The notes beneath the pieces are model-generated. The model did not search any database. It worked only from the letters and a program-made list of their open reading frames with translations, and was not told where the DNA came from. From the NCBI RefSeq assembly GCF_963666675.1, contig NZ_OY762929.1:4280001-4344000 (forward strand): 64,000 nucleotides of DNA, written 5' to 3'. Numbering within the stretch: position 1 is the stretch's first letter; each line of letters opens with the position of its first letter. The DNA is from an uncultured Desulfobacter sp. (lineage in GTDB: Bacteria > Desulfobacterota > Desulfobacteria > Desulfobacterales > Desulfobacteraceae). Shown piece after piece: positions 9,453 to 17,410 of the stretch. The position numbers were made by a program, and so were the translations under genes.

Positions 9453-9992
9453 TTAGTCTTGAATCACACCCGGTTGCCGAAGAATAAATTCACTCATGTA
9501 ATTGGCAACGGTGGTGACCTTGTGGCTGTAAAGCTGTGCCTGATCACAATCGGTGGCAAAATCTCCGGCAATACAGCAGTTGCCCATTCGGCGAGACCGT
9601 ATGCCTGCCAGATCGGCACCGGCAATACCGGACGCTGCCACCAAGGTTTTTGTATCGGCAAAGGTTTCAATGAGCATTTTTTTATCCGCCTGGCGGTCAA
9701 AGCCTTCAACGATCAAATCGCAGTCAACAAACAATTCAGCGCAGTTTTGTCCGTCAATGCGCTGGACCAGCGCGTCAAGGACCACCGCTGGGTTGATGCG
9801 GCTCAGGTTGATTTTAAGCGCTTCTACCTTGAACAGTCCAATCTGGTCGACAAAATAAAACTGGCGATTCAGGTTGCCGGACTCCACCCGGTCGAAATCG
9901 ACCAGCTTGAGCCGGGTGACACCGCTTCGAACCAGGTTCAGGGCCACGTTGGAACCGATACCGCCCACCCCGGCAATACCGATTTTCATCAT
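9453..9992 (-). CDS. thiF: ThiS adenylyltransferase, ThiF family 2 (short form)
   Basis: A 179-residue E1-like enzyme that adenylates the C-terminal glycine of ThiS so that it can accept sulfur for thiazole formation. Visible: nucleotide-binding GVGGIGS at residues 8-14, DFDRVESGNLNRQ (E1 family Asp and Arg contacts), and EGFDRQADK. It is clearly shorter than Escherichia coli ThiF (about 250 residues) and lacks the C-terminal part and zinc-binding CxxC pairs, which matches the short ThiF family found with thiSGH in anaerobes. Its start overlaps the thiH stop by 4 bases (ATGA), showing translational coupling. Two adjacent ATGs begin the gene; either may be used. Confidence 0.88.
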   Translation of the reverse strand: MMKIGIAGVGGIGSNVALNLVRSGVTRLKLVDFDRVESGNLNRQFYFVDQIGLFKVEALKINLSRINPAVVLDALVQRIDGQNCAELFVDCDLIVEGFDRQADKKMLIETFADTKTLVAASGIAGADLAGIRSRRMGNCCIAGDFATDCDQAQLYSHKVTTVANYMSEFILRQPGVIQD

Positions 9993-11095
9993 ATGAAGTC
10001 CCAGTCTTTGTAAATGGGCTGGTAACCCTGGGCCAGAATCGCATCGGCCACCTGGGCCACACTGCGGGCATCGGTAATTTCAAATTGCGGGGTCTGGCCG
10101 TCGGGGACCTCCGTATAGCCGCCCACTCCGGTGCTTGACCCGGCAGAGTACCGTGTCACCCCCAGGGGGAGAATGCGGTCGCGAAAGGTGGCGTTTTCAC
10201 GGGTGGAGACGGTCAGTCCCGAACGTGGCAAAAAGATGCGCAGTGCGGTCATGAATTGAACAAAGGTTTTGTCGTTCACCAGATAATCGGGTTGAAAATC
10301 GCCTTCGGCCTCGTTAAACCGGGGCAAAGAGATGGCCACCTCGGTGTCGATATACTTATTTTCAAGATACCTGGCATGCAGTCCGGTGAAAAACATCTCC
10401 CGGCGCGGCTCGGACAACCCAAGCAGCGCCCCGAGATTAACAACCCGCATGCCGCCCTTGGCGGCACGTTCAGGCCCGTTGAGCCGCCACTGGTAATCCA
10501 TCTTTTTGCCGGCCAGGTGAACCCGTTTATACACATCTTCGTCGTAGGTTTCCTGGAACATGGTCATGGAATCGACACCGGCCCCGTAGAGCTTTTGATA
10601 CTCATCAACCTCAAGGGGGTAGACTTCGATGGCCACGGATGCAAAATATTTTTTAAGCAGCCGCGACGCATCCACTAGGTACGACATGGGCGTCATGTGC
10701 GGGGCTTCGCCCGTAAGAAAAAGCACATGCTGCATGCCGGTCTCGGCAATGGCCTTGGCCTCGACCTCAATCTCCTCCAGAGTGAGCTTGCGGCGAAGGA
10801 TGGGATTTTTGTGATTAAACCCGCAATAGGCACAGCCGTTGCTGCAATGGTTGGAGATGTACAGTGGAATGAACATCTGGATCGTACGTCCGAAATACTG
10901 AACGGTGATCTGGTGAGCTTTTCGGGCCATGGCCTCAAGGTGGCCGGCCGCCCTGGGGCTCAGCAGGGTTAAAAAGTCCATGGGACCGGGCTTGTCCTTG
11001 GCCATACTCAGGATGATCTGCTCATCGGTCACCTGGTCAAAAAATCTGGGTACATCAAAATCACGGTACTGCTCAACGACCTCGTAGAATGACAT
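9989..11095 (-). CDS. thiH: 2-iminoacetate synthase (tyrosine lyase) ThiH
   Basis: A 368-residue radical-SAM enzyme that cleaves tyrosine to 2-iminoacetate (dehydroglycine) and p-cresol, supplying the C2-N unit of the thiamine thiazole ring under anaerobic conditions. The cluster motif CSNGCAYCGF fits CxxxCxxC. Start at 11095 is chosen because AGAGGA lies 7 bases upstream; an in-frame upstream start at 11128 has no ribosome site and lies in an intergenic hairpin repeat. It overlaps thiF by 4 bases and follows thiG after a 92-base gap filled by that repeat. Confidence 0.95.
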   Translation of the reverse strand: MSFYEVVEQYRDFDVPRFFDQVTDEQIILSMAKDKPGPMDFLTLLSPRAAGHLEAMARKAHQITVQYFGRTIQMFIPLYISNHCSNGCAYCGFNHKNPILRRKLTLEEIEVEAKAIAETGMQHVLFLTGEAPHMTPMSYLVDASRLLKKYFASVAIEVYPLEVDEYQKLYGAGVDSMTMFQETYDEDVYKRVHLAGKKMDYQWRLNGPERAAKGGMRVVNLGALLGLSEPRREMFFTGLHARYLENKYIDTEVAISLPRFNEAEGDFQPDYLVNDKTFVQFMTALRIFLPRSGLTVSTRENATFRDRILPLGVTRYSAGSSTGVGGYTEVPDGQTPQFEITDARSVAQVADAILAQGYQPIYKDWDFI

Positions 11096-11113
11096 TATTT
11101 GATCCTCTTTTTT

Positions 11114-11184
11114 AACCACGGAAAGCACCGAAAGTTAAGAAGGCAAAGCCTTCATTTCCGTGTTTTTCCGTGCATTCCGTGGTT
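11114..11184. repeat. Hairpin intergenic repeat (CACGGAA-type) between thiG and thiH
   Basis: Outer arms 11114-11128 and 11170-11184 pair at 14 of 15 positions; a perfect inner hairpin gaaggc-aaa-gccttc sits at 11139-11153. Repeated cacggaa/ttccgtg heptads give the spurious peptide TECTEKHG on the minus strand, a translation often seen from dispersed intergenic repeats in environmental bacteria. It is inside the thi operon and would fold in the transcript. Confidence 0.65.
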
Positions 11185-11187
11185 CCA

Positions 11188-11961
11188 TTATTCGTCAAGA
11201 AATCCGGTAAGTGGAGAAGACGCCCGGGCATGGGTGGACGCTTCGGCCATCTCGGCCAGATACGCCGCCCGCCCGGCCTTAACCGCCAAATCAAAGGCGC
11301 GGCCCATAGCTTCCGGATCATTGGCCGTGGCAATGGCGGTATTCACCAGCACCGCGTCCGCGCCCATTTCCATTGCCGCCGCCGCCTGGGACGGCTTGCC
11401 GATGCCCGCATCCACAACAATGGGGACGGATGCGTTTTCAATCAGCATGGCAATCAGCGGTTTGGTCTCCAGCCCCCGGTTGGTTCCGATGGGGGCGCCT
11501 AAAGGCATAACCGCCGCCGCCCCTGCGTTTTCCAGACGTTTGGCCAGGGGCAGATCCGGCAGCACATAGGGCAGCACCTTGAACCCTTCTTTGGCCAGAA
11601 TCTCCGTTGCCTTCAAGGTCTCCCAGTTATCCGGCATCAGATACTTCATGTCGGTGATCACCTCGATCTTGATGAAATCACCGCAACCGGCCTCCCGGGC
11701 GATCCGGGCAACGCGCACGGCCTGCTCTGCGGTGCGGGCACCCGATGTATTGGGCAGCAGGGTCACGTCTTTGGGGATGTATTCCAAAATATTTTCAGAC
11801 TGTTCCGTGATGTCCACACGACGCAGCGCCACCGTGATCATCTGCGAACCGCTGGCCGCAAGCATCTTGGGGATCTGTCCGTGGTTGCCGAATTTCCCGG
11901 TACCGGTCAGCAACCGGTTACTGAATTCTTTTCCGCCTAATAACAATGTATCGTCATTCAT
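11188..11961 (-). CDS. thiG: Thiazole synthase ThiG
   Basis: A 257-residue TIM-barrel enzyme joining deoxyxylulose 5-phosphate, 2-iminoacetate and ThiS-thiocarboxylate into the thiazole phosphate. The Schiff-base lysine is in FIKIEVITD; the phosphate-binding and C-terminal signature VLVNTAIATANDP and AVKAGRAAYLA are present. Full family length. It starts 2 bases before the thiS stop region (thiS ends at 11964), so the two are translated together. Confidence 0.96.
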   Translation of the reverse strand: MNDDTLLLGGKEFSNRLLTGTGKFGNHGQIPKMLAASGSQMITVALRRVDITEQSENILEYIPKDVTLLPNTSGARTAEQAVRVARIAREAGCGDFIKIEVITDMKYLMPDNWETLKATEILAKEGFKVLPYVLPDLPLAKRLENAGAAAVMPLGAPIGTNRGLETKPLIAMLIENASVPIVVDAGIGKPSQAAAAMEMGADAVLVNTAIATANDPEAMGRAFDLAVKAGRAAYLAEMAEASTHARASSPLTGFLDE

Positions 11962-11963
11962 AA

Positions 11964-12161
11964 TCAGCCTCCTCCGACAAAACTGAGCATCTCCAGGCGA
12001 TCGTCGTCCTTCAATTCAGTTGTCGGCCAAAATTCCTGTTTGATGATTTGCCGGTTGAGTTCAACAACCAGCGCCCCTGCATCAAGCTTTTTCAAGGCGA
12101 TGAACTGGGCCAAAGTGCAAGGTTCTATACTTTCCCGTATTCCGTTAACAAAAATATTCAT
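11964..12161 (-). CDS. thiS: Sulfur carrier protein ThiS
   Basis: A 65-residue ubiquitin-like protein with the N-terminal strand MNIFVNG and C-terminal FVGGG; the terminal Gly-Gly is adenylated by ThiF and loaded with sulfur for ThiG. Start at 12161 is chosen because AGGA lies at 12171-12174; an in-frame upstream start would add a non-family extension and fall on the riboswitch terminator side. First gene of the thiSGHF operon. Confidence 0.93.
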   Translation of the reverse strand: MNIFVNGIRESIEPCTLAQFIALKKLDAGALVVELNRQIIKQEFWPTTELKDDDRLEMLSFVGGG

Positions 12162-12181
12162 AGGTAAACATCCTAAAATGC

Positions 12182-12220
12182 AAAAAGCCACTTACCCTCC
12201 AAGGAAGGGCAAGCGGCTTT
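12182..12220 (-). terminator. Terminator hairpin of the TPP riboswitch
   Basis: On the minus strand a 15-base stem (12206-12220 with 12184-12198, two G-U type changes) is followed by five T (12186-12182). It ends about 8 bases before the thiS Shine-Dalgarno, so TPP binding probably favours this stem and stops transcription before thiS. Confidence 0.82.
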
Positions 12221-12271
12221 ATATAAACGCCGAAATCGGATTTTTCCCGATTAATTGCTGTCTTGTCCGCT

Positions 12272-12339
12272 CTTCCCTTCGCCAGTATTATCCGGATCAG
12301 GTTCAATGGGTATAATCTCAGACGCTGCGCGCCACCCCA
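12272..12339 (-). promoter_or_regulatory. TPP riboswitch (THI box)
   Basis: Read on the minus strand it holds the conserved blocks GGGGTGGCGCG, CTGAGAT, ACCCATTGAACCTGATC, GGATAATACTGGCGAAGGG split over this span, in the order of the thiamine pyrophosphate aptamer. It lies between a promoter and an intrinsic terminator in front of thiS, so the thiSGHF operon is shut off when TPP is plentiful. Confidence 0.95.
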
Positions 12340-12352
12340 AACGATCAATTAG

Positions 12353-12381
12353 GTCATATAAATATTACAAAGGATTGTCAA
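12353..12381 (-). promoter_or_regulatory. Sigma-70-type promoter of the thi operon
   Basis: Minus-strand TTGACA (12381-12376), 17-base spacer, TATGAC (12358-12353). Transcription would start about 10 bases later, just before the riboswitch aptamer at 12339, which is the expected geometry. Confidence 0.65.
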
Positions 12382-12552
12382 CCCCGGATTGAATCAAAAA
12401 AAATGCGATAGTCTGTTGTCGTCATTATTTCGGCACGGCCATCTTGATATGAGTCATAGCATTGCCGGATTTATGTATATCAAGTCAGGGAAATATGTTA
12501 GGATGGCCAGATAAAAAATAAAAAAAGTCATGATGAAAATGGAATAAAGCCA

Positions 12553-15489
12553 ATGGGAAAGGTGTACTTTCTTTTAGGACAAATACTTGCACGCATGACA
12601 TTTTTCTGTGTGATGTTTACGGCCGTATTTGCCCATGCCGGAATAAACAACGATCTACTGACCCCGGAAGAAAAAGCATATATCCAGTCTAAAAAAAGTA
12701 TCAGCGTCGGCATTATAGATAACGAGCCGCCTTATTCGTTTTTTTCCCGGGGCGAGATAAAAGGGTTCTCCATTGATCTGCTTCATCTTTTGGAACAGGC
12801 ATCAGGCCTGAAATTCAACTTTGTTCTGGGTAGTTGGTTTAATGTCTATTCCTCATTTCAAAACGGGCACCTGGATGTAATTGACCAGATATCCTTCACC
12901 CAAGAGCGCACCCATTGGATGCTTTTCACCCCGGCTTATCATGTTAAGACGCTTGTCCTGTTCATGCGGACTGCCGATATCCCCCATCCATTTAAAGGTG
13001 TTGCAAGTCTTGAGGGCAAACGGATCGGCATTATCCAGGATATTTATTACGAAAAGATCTTAAGAGAGAATGACCATATAAGCGTTTATGAGTATGATGA
13101 CTATATATCGCTGATGAAGGCACTCTCTTTTGGCTGGGTAGATGCTGTGGTGGCAAGTGAAATGACCGGACGCTTTGTTGTCCGTGACAACAGCCTGTCC
13201 GGCATCGGCGTGGCAGGGCCTGTTAACGCCAAGGGCCTCTCCGAAGAGGATTTTCGCCTGGGCATCTCCCGGAAAGCGCCCCGGCTCCAGACGATTCTGA
13301 CCAAACTTTTAAATGCCGTTCCCGCCCAAACGCTTGAGACATTAATCCAGAAATGGAGTCAATATCCATACAAGGACAACGGGGTCTCCATGCCGCCGCT
13401 TACCGATGAGGAAAACGCATTTATTGCGGCCCATCCCAGCTTCTCCATGGGCATGATGCCTGATTTTGCTCCCTACAGTTTTGTCAGCCATGGGCATCAG
13501 GTTGGATACAGTGCCTCTTTGCTCAGGATTATTTCAGAGCGAACCGGATTAAACTTTTCCTATGTTGTGGATGATTGGCCCAATGTTTTTTATCTTTTTA
13601 AAACCGGCCAGATAGATGCCATTGCCAATATTTCTTATGCCGAAAACCGCACAAAATTTACCCGGTACACAGATGCATATCACCAGATTCCCAGGGTGGT
13701 ATTTGTGCGCAACGATTTTAAAAACTACCAGGGAATCGGCAGCCTTAAAGGGCGAAGGGTGGGGATCACCCGGGATGTATTTTATGAAAAGCAGATTTCC
13801 CGGCTGGCCGGAGACGGATTGCGGGAATACGACGACCATACCTCCATAATGAGAGACCTCTCCTTTGGTAAACTGGACGCGGTGGTGACCTCCCTGAACA
13901 CAGGGAGTCATTATGTCCGGAAACTGGGGCTGGTCAACCTGGTTATTGCCGGCGAGGCGATGAAGGCCGAAGACCTGCGATTTGGGGTTCGGCCGGATCT
14001 GGCCCCCCTGGCCGGTATTATTAACAAAGCGCTGCGATCCCTGTCCGCATCCGACCGGCAGCTGCTTGAAGCCGCCTGGTTCTCTCCCCAGGCCGGAGAT
14101 GCGGTCACCGACTATACCCTCCAATTTTCCGATAAAGAGGTTGCCTATCTGGAGAAAAAGAAAAAGCTGATACTTTGTGTCATCCCGGACAACCTGCCGT
14201 TTGGAACGGTGGAGAGTGACGGCCGTCACATTGGAATCGACGCAGATTTCATGGCGCTGTTTGGAAAACAGATCCCCATCCCCCTGGTGGTGAAAAAAAA
14301 CAATAGCTGGGCACAAGTGCTCGAACAGATGAAACAACGCCAATGCGATCTTTGCATGGATGCCATGAAAACGCCTGACAAGCAAAGGTACATGGATTTT
14401 ACCGATCCATATCTCACCGTCCCCAACGTCATTGCCACATCCGTCAATGCACCGTTCATAGATGATTTCCGCAAATTTATGGACCGCCCCATGGGAGTTA
14501 TCAAGGCGTCATCGATCTCAGAACTTTTAAAGACCACTTACCCTGCCATGAACCTTATAGAAATGAACAGCGAGCTTGACGGTATCCATGAAGTCCAGCG
14601 GGGAACTCTTTTCGGGATGATCAGCACCATGACGGATATCGGCTATCATCTGCGCCAGGAAAAAATTGTGGATATCAAAATCGCCGGTAAAATGCCCTAC
14701 GACCTGAAGGCGAGCATCGGCACGAGAAATGATGAGCCCCTGCTGGGAGATATTTTCCAAAAGCTGGTCCTGTCCCTCTCTGAAAAACAAAAATCCCAGG
14801 TGATGGACCATTGGCTCAGTGTAAAGGTCGAAGAAAAATTTGACTACTCTCCCTTCTGGAAGGTACTGGGCGTGGTCGCGGCCCTGGCCATCGTCACCCT
14901 TTTCTGGGTCCATAAGGTGCGCAGGCTCAACCGGAAGCTGATGGATGCCAACCGTGCATTGAAAGAATTAAGCCGCACAGACGGACTGACCGGACTTTTC
15001 AACCGCCGTTTTTTTGATGAGGAGTTCACCCGGATCTTTAACCTGTGCAAACGCAGCGAATTGTGTTTTTCAGTAATCATCCTGGATATTGATTTTTTTA
15101 AAAAAATCAACGACACCCATGGCCACCCTGCCGGGGATGCCTGCCTCAAGCATTTCAGCTCGATTCTCATGGAACGATTCCGGCGCAATTCCGATATTGT
15201 TTGCCGGTTTGGCGGTGAGGAATTCGGTATTATCTGTACCGGGAAAAATGTCGCAAAGGTTCACGCCCATGTTGAGGCGCTGCGCAGGCATATGCCAGAC
15301 GATGTTTTAACCCATAACGAAGCGCGGATCAGATTCACCATCAGTGCAGGAATTTACTCAATGGTGCCCCAGACCGATACGCCTGAAAATTTATATTTGG
15401 ACATGGCGGACAAGGCCCTGTATCAGGCAAAAAACAACGGGAGAAATCAAGTGGTAGATTTAAGTGCCCCCCGTGACAAACACCAATAG
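12553..15489 (+). CDS. Diguanylate cyclase with three tandem periplasmic solute-binding (SBP_bac_3) domains
   Basis: A 978-residue membrane protein. After a signal or anchor segment (residues about 8-28) come three bacterial solute-binding family 3 domains, about 45-265, 285-510 and 530-765, each opening with a strand like ISVGIIDNEPPYSF, FSMGMMPDFAPYSF or LILCVIPDNLPFG. One membrane helix (about 769-787) leads to a GGDEF domain (805-975) with the active motif GGEEF at about 887 and an RxxD inhibitory site (RNSD) five residues before it. So it should make c-di-GMP in response to amino-acid-like ligands outside, with product feedback. Domains 1 and 2 resemble each other most, suggesting internal duplication. 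A lone gene; Shine-Dalgarno GGA 10 bases upstream. Confidence 0.92.
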   Translation: MGKVYFLLGQILARMTFFCVMFTAVFAHAGINNDLLTPEEKAYIQSKKSISVGIIDNEPPYSFFSRGEIKGFSIDLLHLLEQASGLKFNFVLGSWFNVYSSFQNGHLDVIDQISFTQERTHWMLFTPAYHVKTLVLFMRTADIPHPFKGVASLEGKRIGIIQDIYYEKILRENDHISVYEYDDYISLMKALSFGWVDAVVASEMTGRFVVRDNSLSGIGVAGPVNAKGLSEEDFRLGISRKAPRLQTILTKLLNAVPAQTLETLIQKWSQYPYKDNGVSMPPLTDEENAFIAAHPSFSMGMMPDFAPYSFVSHGHQVGYSASLLRIISERTGLNFSYVVDDWPNVFYLFKTGQIDAIANISYAENRTKFTRYTDAYHQIPRVVFVRNDFKNYQGIGSLKGRRVGITRDVFYEKQISRLAGDGLREYDDHTSIMRDLSFGKLDAVVTSLNTGSHYVRKLGLVNLVIAGEAMKAEDLRFGVRPDLAPLAGIINKALRSLSASDRQLLEAAWFSPQAGDAVTDYTLQFSDKEVAYLEKKKKLILCVIPDNLPFGTVESDGRHIGIDADFMALFGKQIPIPLVVKKNNSWAQVLEQMKQRQCDLCMDAMKTPDKQRYMDFTDPYLTVPNVIATSVNAPFIDDFRKFMDRPMGVIKASSISELLKTTYPAMNLIEMNSELDGIHEVQRGTLFGMISTMTDIGYHLRQEKIVDIKIAGKMPYDLKASIGTRNDEPLLGDIFQKLVLSLSEKQKSQVMDHWLSVKVEEKFDYSPFWKVLGVVAALAIVTLFWVHKVRRLNRKLMDANRALKELSRTDGLTGLFNRRFFDEEFTRIFNLCKRSELCFSVIILDIDFFKKINDTHGHPAGDACLKHFSSILMERFRRNSDIVCRFGGEEFGIICTGKNVAKVHAHVEALRRHMPDDVLTHNEARIRFTISAGIYSMVPQTDTPENLYLDMADKALYQAKNNGRNQVVDLSAPRDKHQ

Positions 15490-15508
15490 TTCCCTTCAAA
15501 AACGACAC

Positions 15509-15549
15509 AAAAAAAGTAAGGATATATGCAGGTTACACATATCTTTACT
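15509..15549 (-). terminator. Possible intrinsic terminator for the carbonic anhydrase transcript
   Basis: Arms agtaaggatat (15515-15525) and atatctttact (15539-15549) pair at 10 of 11 positions; on the minus strand the stem is followed by seven T (15515-15509). It lies 118 bases past the carbonic anhydrase stop, so that transcript would cross the RNA-like motif at 15565-15643 in antisense. Confidence 0.4.
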
Positions 15550-15564
15550 CTATATAACAGCCAT

Positions 15565-15643
15565 GGGCTGACCTGACATATCAGCACTGAAGGACAGCCC
15601 ACAACCAAGGTTGAAAGAACTCAGCAACTTACTGAGCTCTTTC
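15565..15643 (+). ncRNA. Structured RNA-like motif, copy 1
   Basis: On the plus strand: GGGCTG/CAGCCC outer pairing (15565-15570 with 15595-15600), an inner CTGA/TCAG pairing, a short AAC-CAAG-GTT hairpin, then a 12-base stem 15613-15624 with 15632-15643 (11 of 12 paired). The 40 bases from 15579 match those from 18800 upstream of thrS at 31 positions without gaps. It could be a small RNA, a 3' UTR element or a dispersed repeat; I cannot name a known RNA family. Confidence 0.4.
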
Positions 15644-15667
15644 ATATAAAAAAAAGCAAACAACAAA

Positions 15668-16399
15668 TCAGGCCCAGATATCAACTTCGCCTGTTTTCAG
15701 AGAATAATATCCGCCGACAATTTTCAATTCACCGCCGTCCTGCATCTTACGCAGGGCGTCACTTTGCTGGGCAATTTGCTCAACTGTAAGCTGAACATTT
15801 TTCTTTGCCGCCGCCTCAACCAGGTCGGCACCGCTCAACCCGGTCTCTTTTTTGGCCAGCATAACCGCAGGCATCAGATTATTGACAATGCTGTTAATGC
15901 CGGAGGTTTCGTTGAAGCCCGGGTTTTCAAAAGCGTTTACCGCAGCGCCCACCGCACCGCAGGATTCATGGCTCATCACCATGATAAGCCTGCTGGTTGA
16001 ATGCATGGACGCATACTCAATACTGCCCAACAAAGCGGGATCAAGAAAATTGCCCGCAACCCGGACAATAAAAAGACGGCCTAAGCCTTCATCAAAAATC
16101 AGTTCCGGAGGTACCCGGGAATCGGAACAGCAGAGAATCGTCGCATACGGCCATTGACCTTTGGTCAGCGGCTGACGGGCATGCGGACCCACACCGGGGT
16201 CGCCCTGGCGGTGCATGGATGCATAGCGTTTATTGCCGTCACGCAGCATAGCAATCGCGTCTTCAGGCGAAACAATTTTTCGGGTGCCGTGACCATGTCC
16301 GTCGCCGGCAAAAACAGAAGAAAGGCCCAGGGGTGGAACAGCCAAGCCGGCTGTAAACAGGGCCATCCCCTTGAGTACATTACGACGTGATAGATTCAT
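15668..16399 (-). CDS. Tat-exported beta-class carbonic anhydrase
   Basis: A 243-residue enzyme interconverting CO2 and bicarbonate. Zinc ligands of the beta class are visible in CCSDSRVP (Cys and Asp-Arg dyad) and HESCGA (His and Cys). The N-terminus MNLSRRNVLKG followed by a hydrophobic stretch ending AVFAG-like is a twin-arginine signal, so the folded zinc protein should act in the periplasm, which is less common for this class. Start at 16399 is preferred: GGAGG lies 8 bases upstream, while the longer in-frame TTG start overlaps that ribosome site. It follows dapF on the same strand after 129 bases and has its own likely promoter region. Confidence 0.93.
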   Translation of the reverse strand: MNLSRRNVLKGMALFTAGLAVPPLGLSSVFAGDGHGHGTRKIVSPEDAIAMLRDGNKRYASMHRQGDPGVGPHARQPLTKGQWPYATILCCSDSRVPPELIFDEGLGRLFIVRVAGNFLDPALLGSIEYASMHSTSRLIMVMSHESCGAVGAAVNAFENPGFNETSGINSIVNNLMPAVMLAKKETGLSGADLVEAAAKKNVQLTVEQIAQQSDALRKMQDGGELKIVGGYYSLKTGEVDIWA

Positions 16400-16464
16400 T
16401 GAGCAAACCTCCAAAGTTAAAATTTTTCACAAAAGTTTAAATTGATTACGCGTCAAACTTTACT

Positions 16465-16497
16465 AATTACTCAACAGACTTTTCGCAATTAGTCAAC
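16465..16497 (-). promoter_or_regulatory. Direct repeat upstream of the carbonic anhydrase gene
   Basis: aattactcaac (16465-16475) and aattagtcaac (16487-16497) differ at one base and are spaced 22 bp, about two helical turns, 66 bp before the start codon. The spacing suits a regulator binding one face of DNA. The regulator is unknown. Confidence 0.35.
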
Positions 16498-16528
16498 AAC
16501 AAAATCTATCATTCGCAATGAGCAGGGT

Positions 16529-17380
16529 TTAAAATTCAATGGTTCCCTTAAAGACAGTCTGTGCAGGACCGGTCTTAAATATATGACCGCCGGATTCATT
16601 CCAAGAAATATCCAGATCCCCGCCGTCCAGATGAACACGAACCTGCCGCCCTGCCCGTCCGGTCAGGTGGGCAGCCGCAGCCGCAGCACAGGCCCCGGTG
16701 CCGCAGGCAAGGGTCACTCCGGCCCCGCGCTCCCATACCCGCATCTTTATTTGGCTGTCAGAGATCACCTCAATGAACTCCACATTGGTTTTTTCAGGGA
16801 AACGCGGATGGGTCTCCACCATGGGCCCAATGGTTTCAATGTCCACCACGGACAAATCATCCACAAAAATCACGGCATGGGGGTTCCCCATGGAGACACA
16901 GGATACGGACAACATGCCCTGCCCTGTTTCAATGGGCACGTCAAGGGCCGTCTTCCCGTCATGAACAAACGGGATCTGGTCTGGAGCGAGCTTGGGAACG
17001 CCCATATCCACGCATACGGATTCCACCCGGCCTCCCTGTTTTTTTTCAATCCGGGGCACCACGGTTCCGGCCAGGGTTTGAACCCTCATTTCATCTTTGA
17101 CAAAAATATCATTCTCGTACAGGTATTTGGCAAAACAGCGCATGCCGTTACCGCACATCTCAGGTTCAGACCCGTCTGAATTGATGATCACAAACCGGAT
17201 ATCATGGGTATCGGAATTTCGAACCAGGATAATCCCGTCGGCACCGATGCCGAATCTGCGGTGGCACAAATTGATAGCCAAATCGGCATAGTCAATGTGC
17301 CCGGCAATGGCCTTATCCCGGTCATCCAGCACGATAAAATCATTGCCGAGCCCATGCATTTTCCAGAAATCGATACGCAT
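16529..17380 (-). CDS. dapF: Diaminopimelate epimerase DapF
   Basis: A 283-residue cytoplasmic enzyme converting LL- to meso-diaminopimelate for lysine and peptidoglycan synthesis. The two catalytic cysteines are in MCGNGMRCF (thiolate of the first half) and ACGTGACAA (second half), and the start KMHGLGNDFIVLD is typical. Normal length. AAGGAG lies 6 bases before the ATG. The region upstream is occupied by a large palindromic repeat, so dapF and the RNase D gene upstream may be separated by transcript processing. Confidence 0.96.
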   Translation of the reverse strand: MRIDFWKMHGLGNDFIVLDDRDKAIAGHIDYADLAINLCHRRFGIGADGIILVRNSDTHDIRFVIINSDGSEPEMCGNGMRCFAKYLYENDIFVKDEMRVQTLAGTVVPRIEKKQGGRVESVCVDMGVPKLAPDQIPFVHDGKTALDVPIETGQGMLSVSCVSMGNPHAVIFVDDLSVVDIETIGPMVETHPRFPEKTNVEFIEVISDSQIKMRVWERGAGVTLACGTGACAAAAAAHLTGRAGRQVRVHLDGGDLDISWNESGGHIFKTGPAQTVFKGTIEF

Positions 17381-17410
17381 TGTTTCTCCTTTTCGCTTTT
17401 TTTACATTCA

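Noticed and set aside
12340..12552. Sigma-54 promoter for the diguanylate cyclase (a GGCACG near 12433)
   Set aside because: The expected GC at the -12 position is missing at the required spacing.
15613..15643. Intrinsic terminator for the diguanylate cyclase gene
   Set aside because: The 12-base stem is strong, but it is followed by A-rich, not T-rich, DNA on the plus strand, and no T-run follows on the minus strand.
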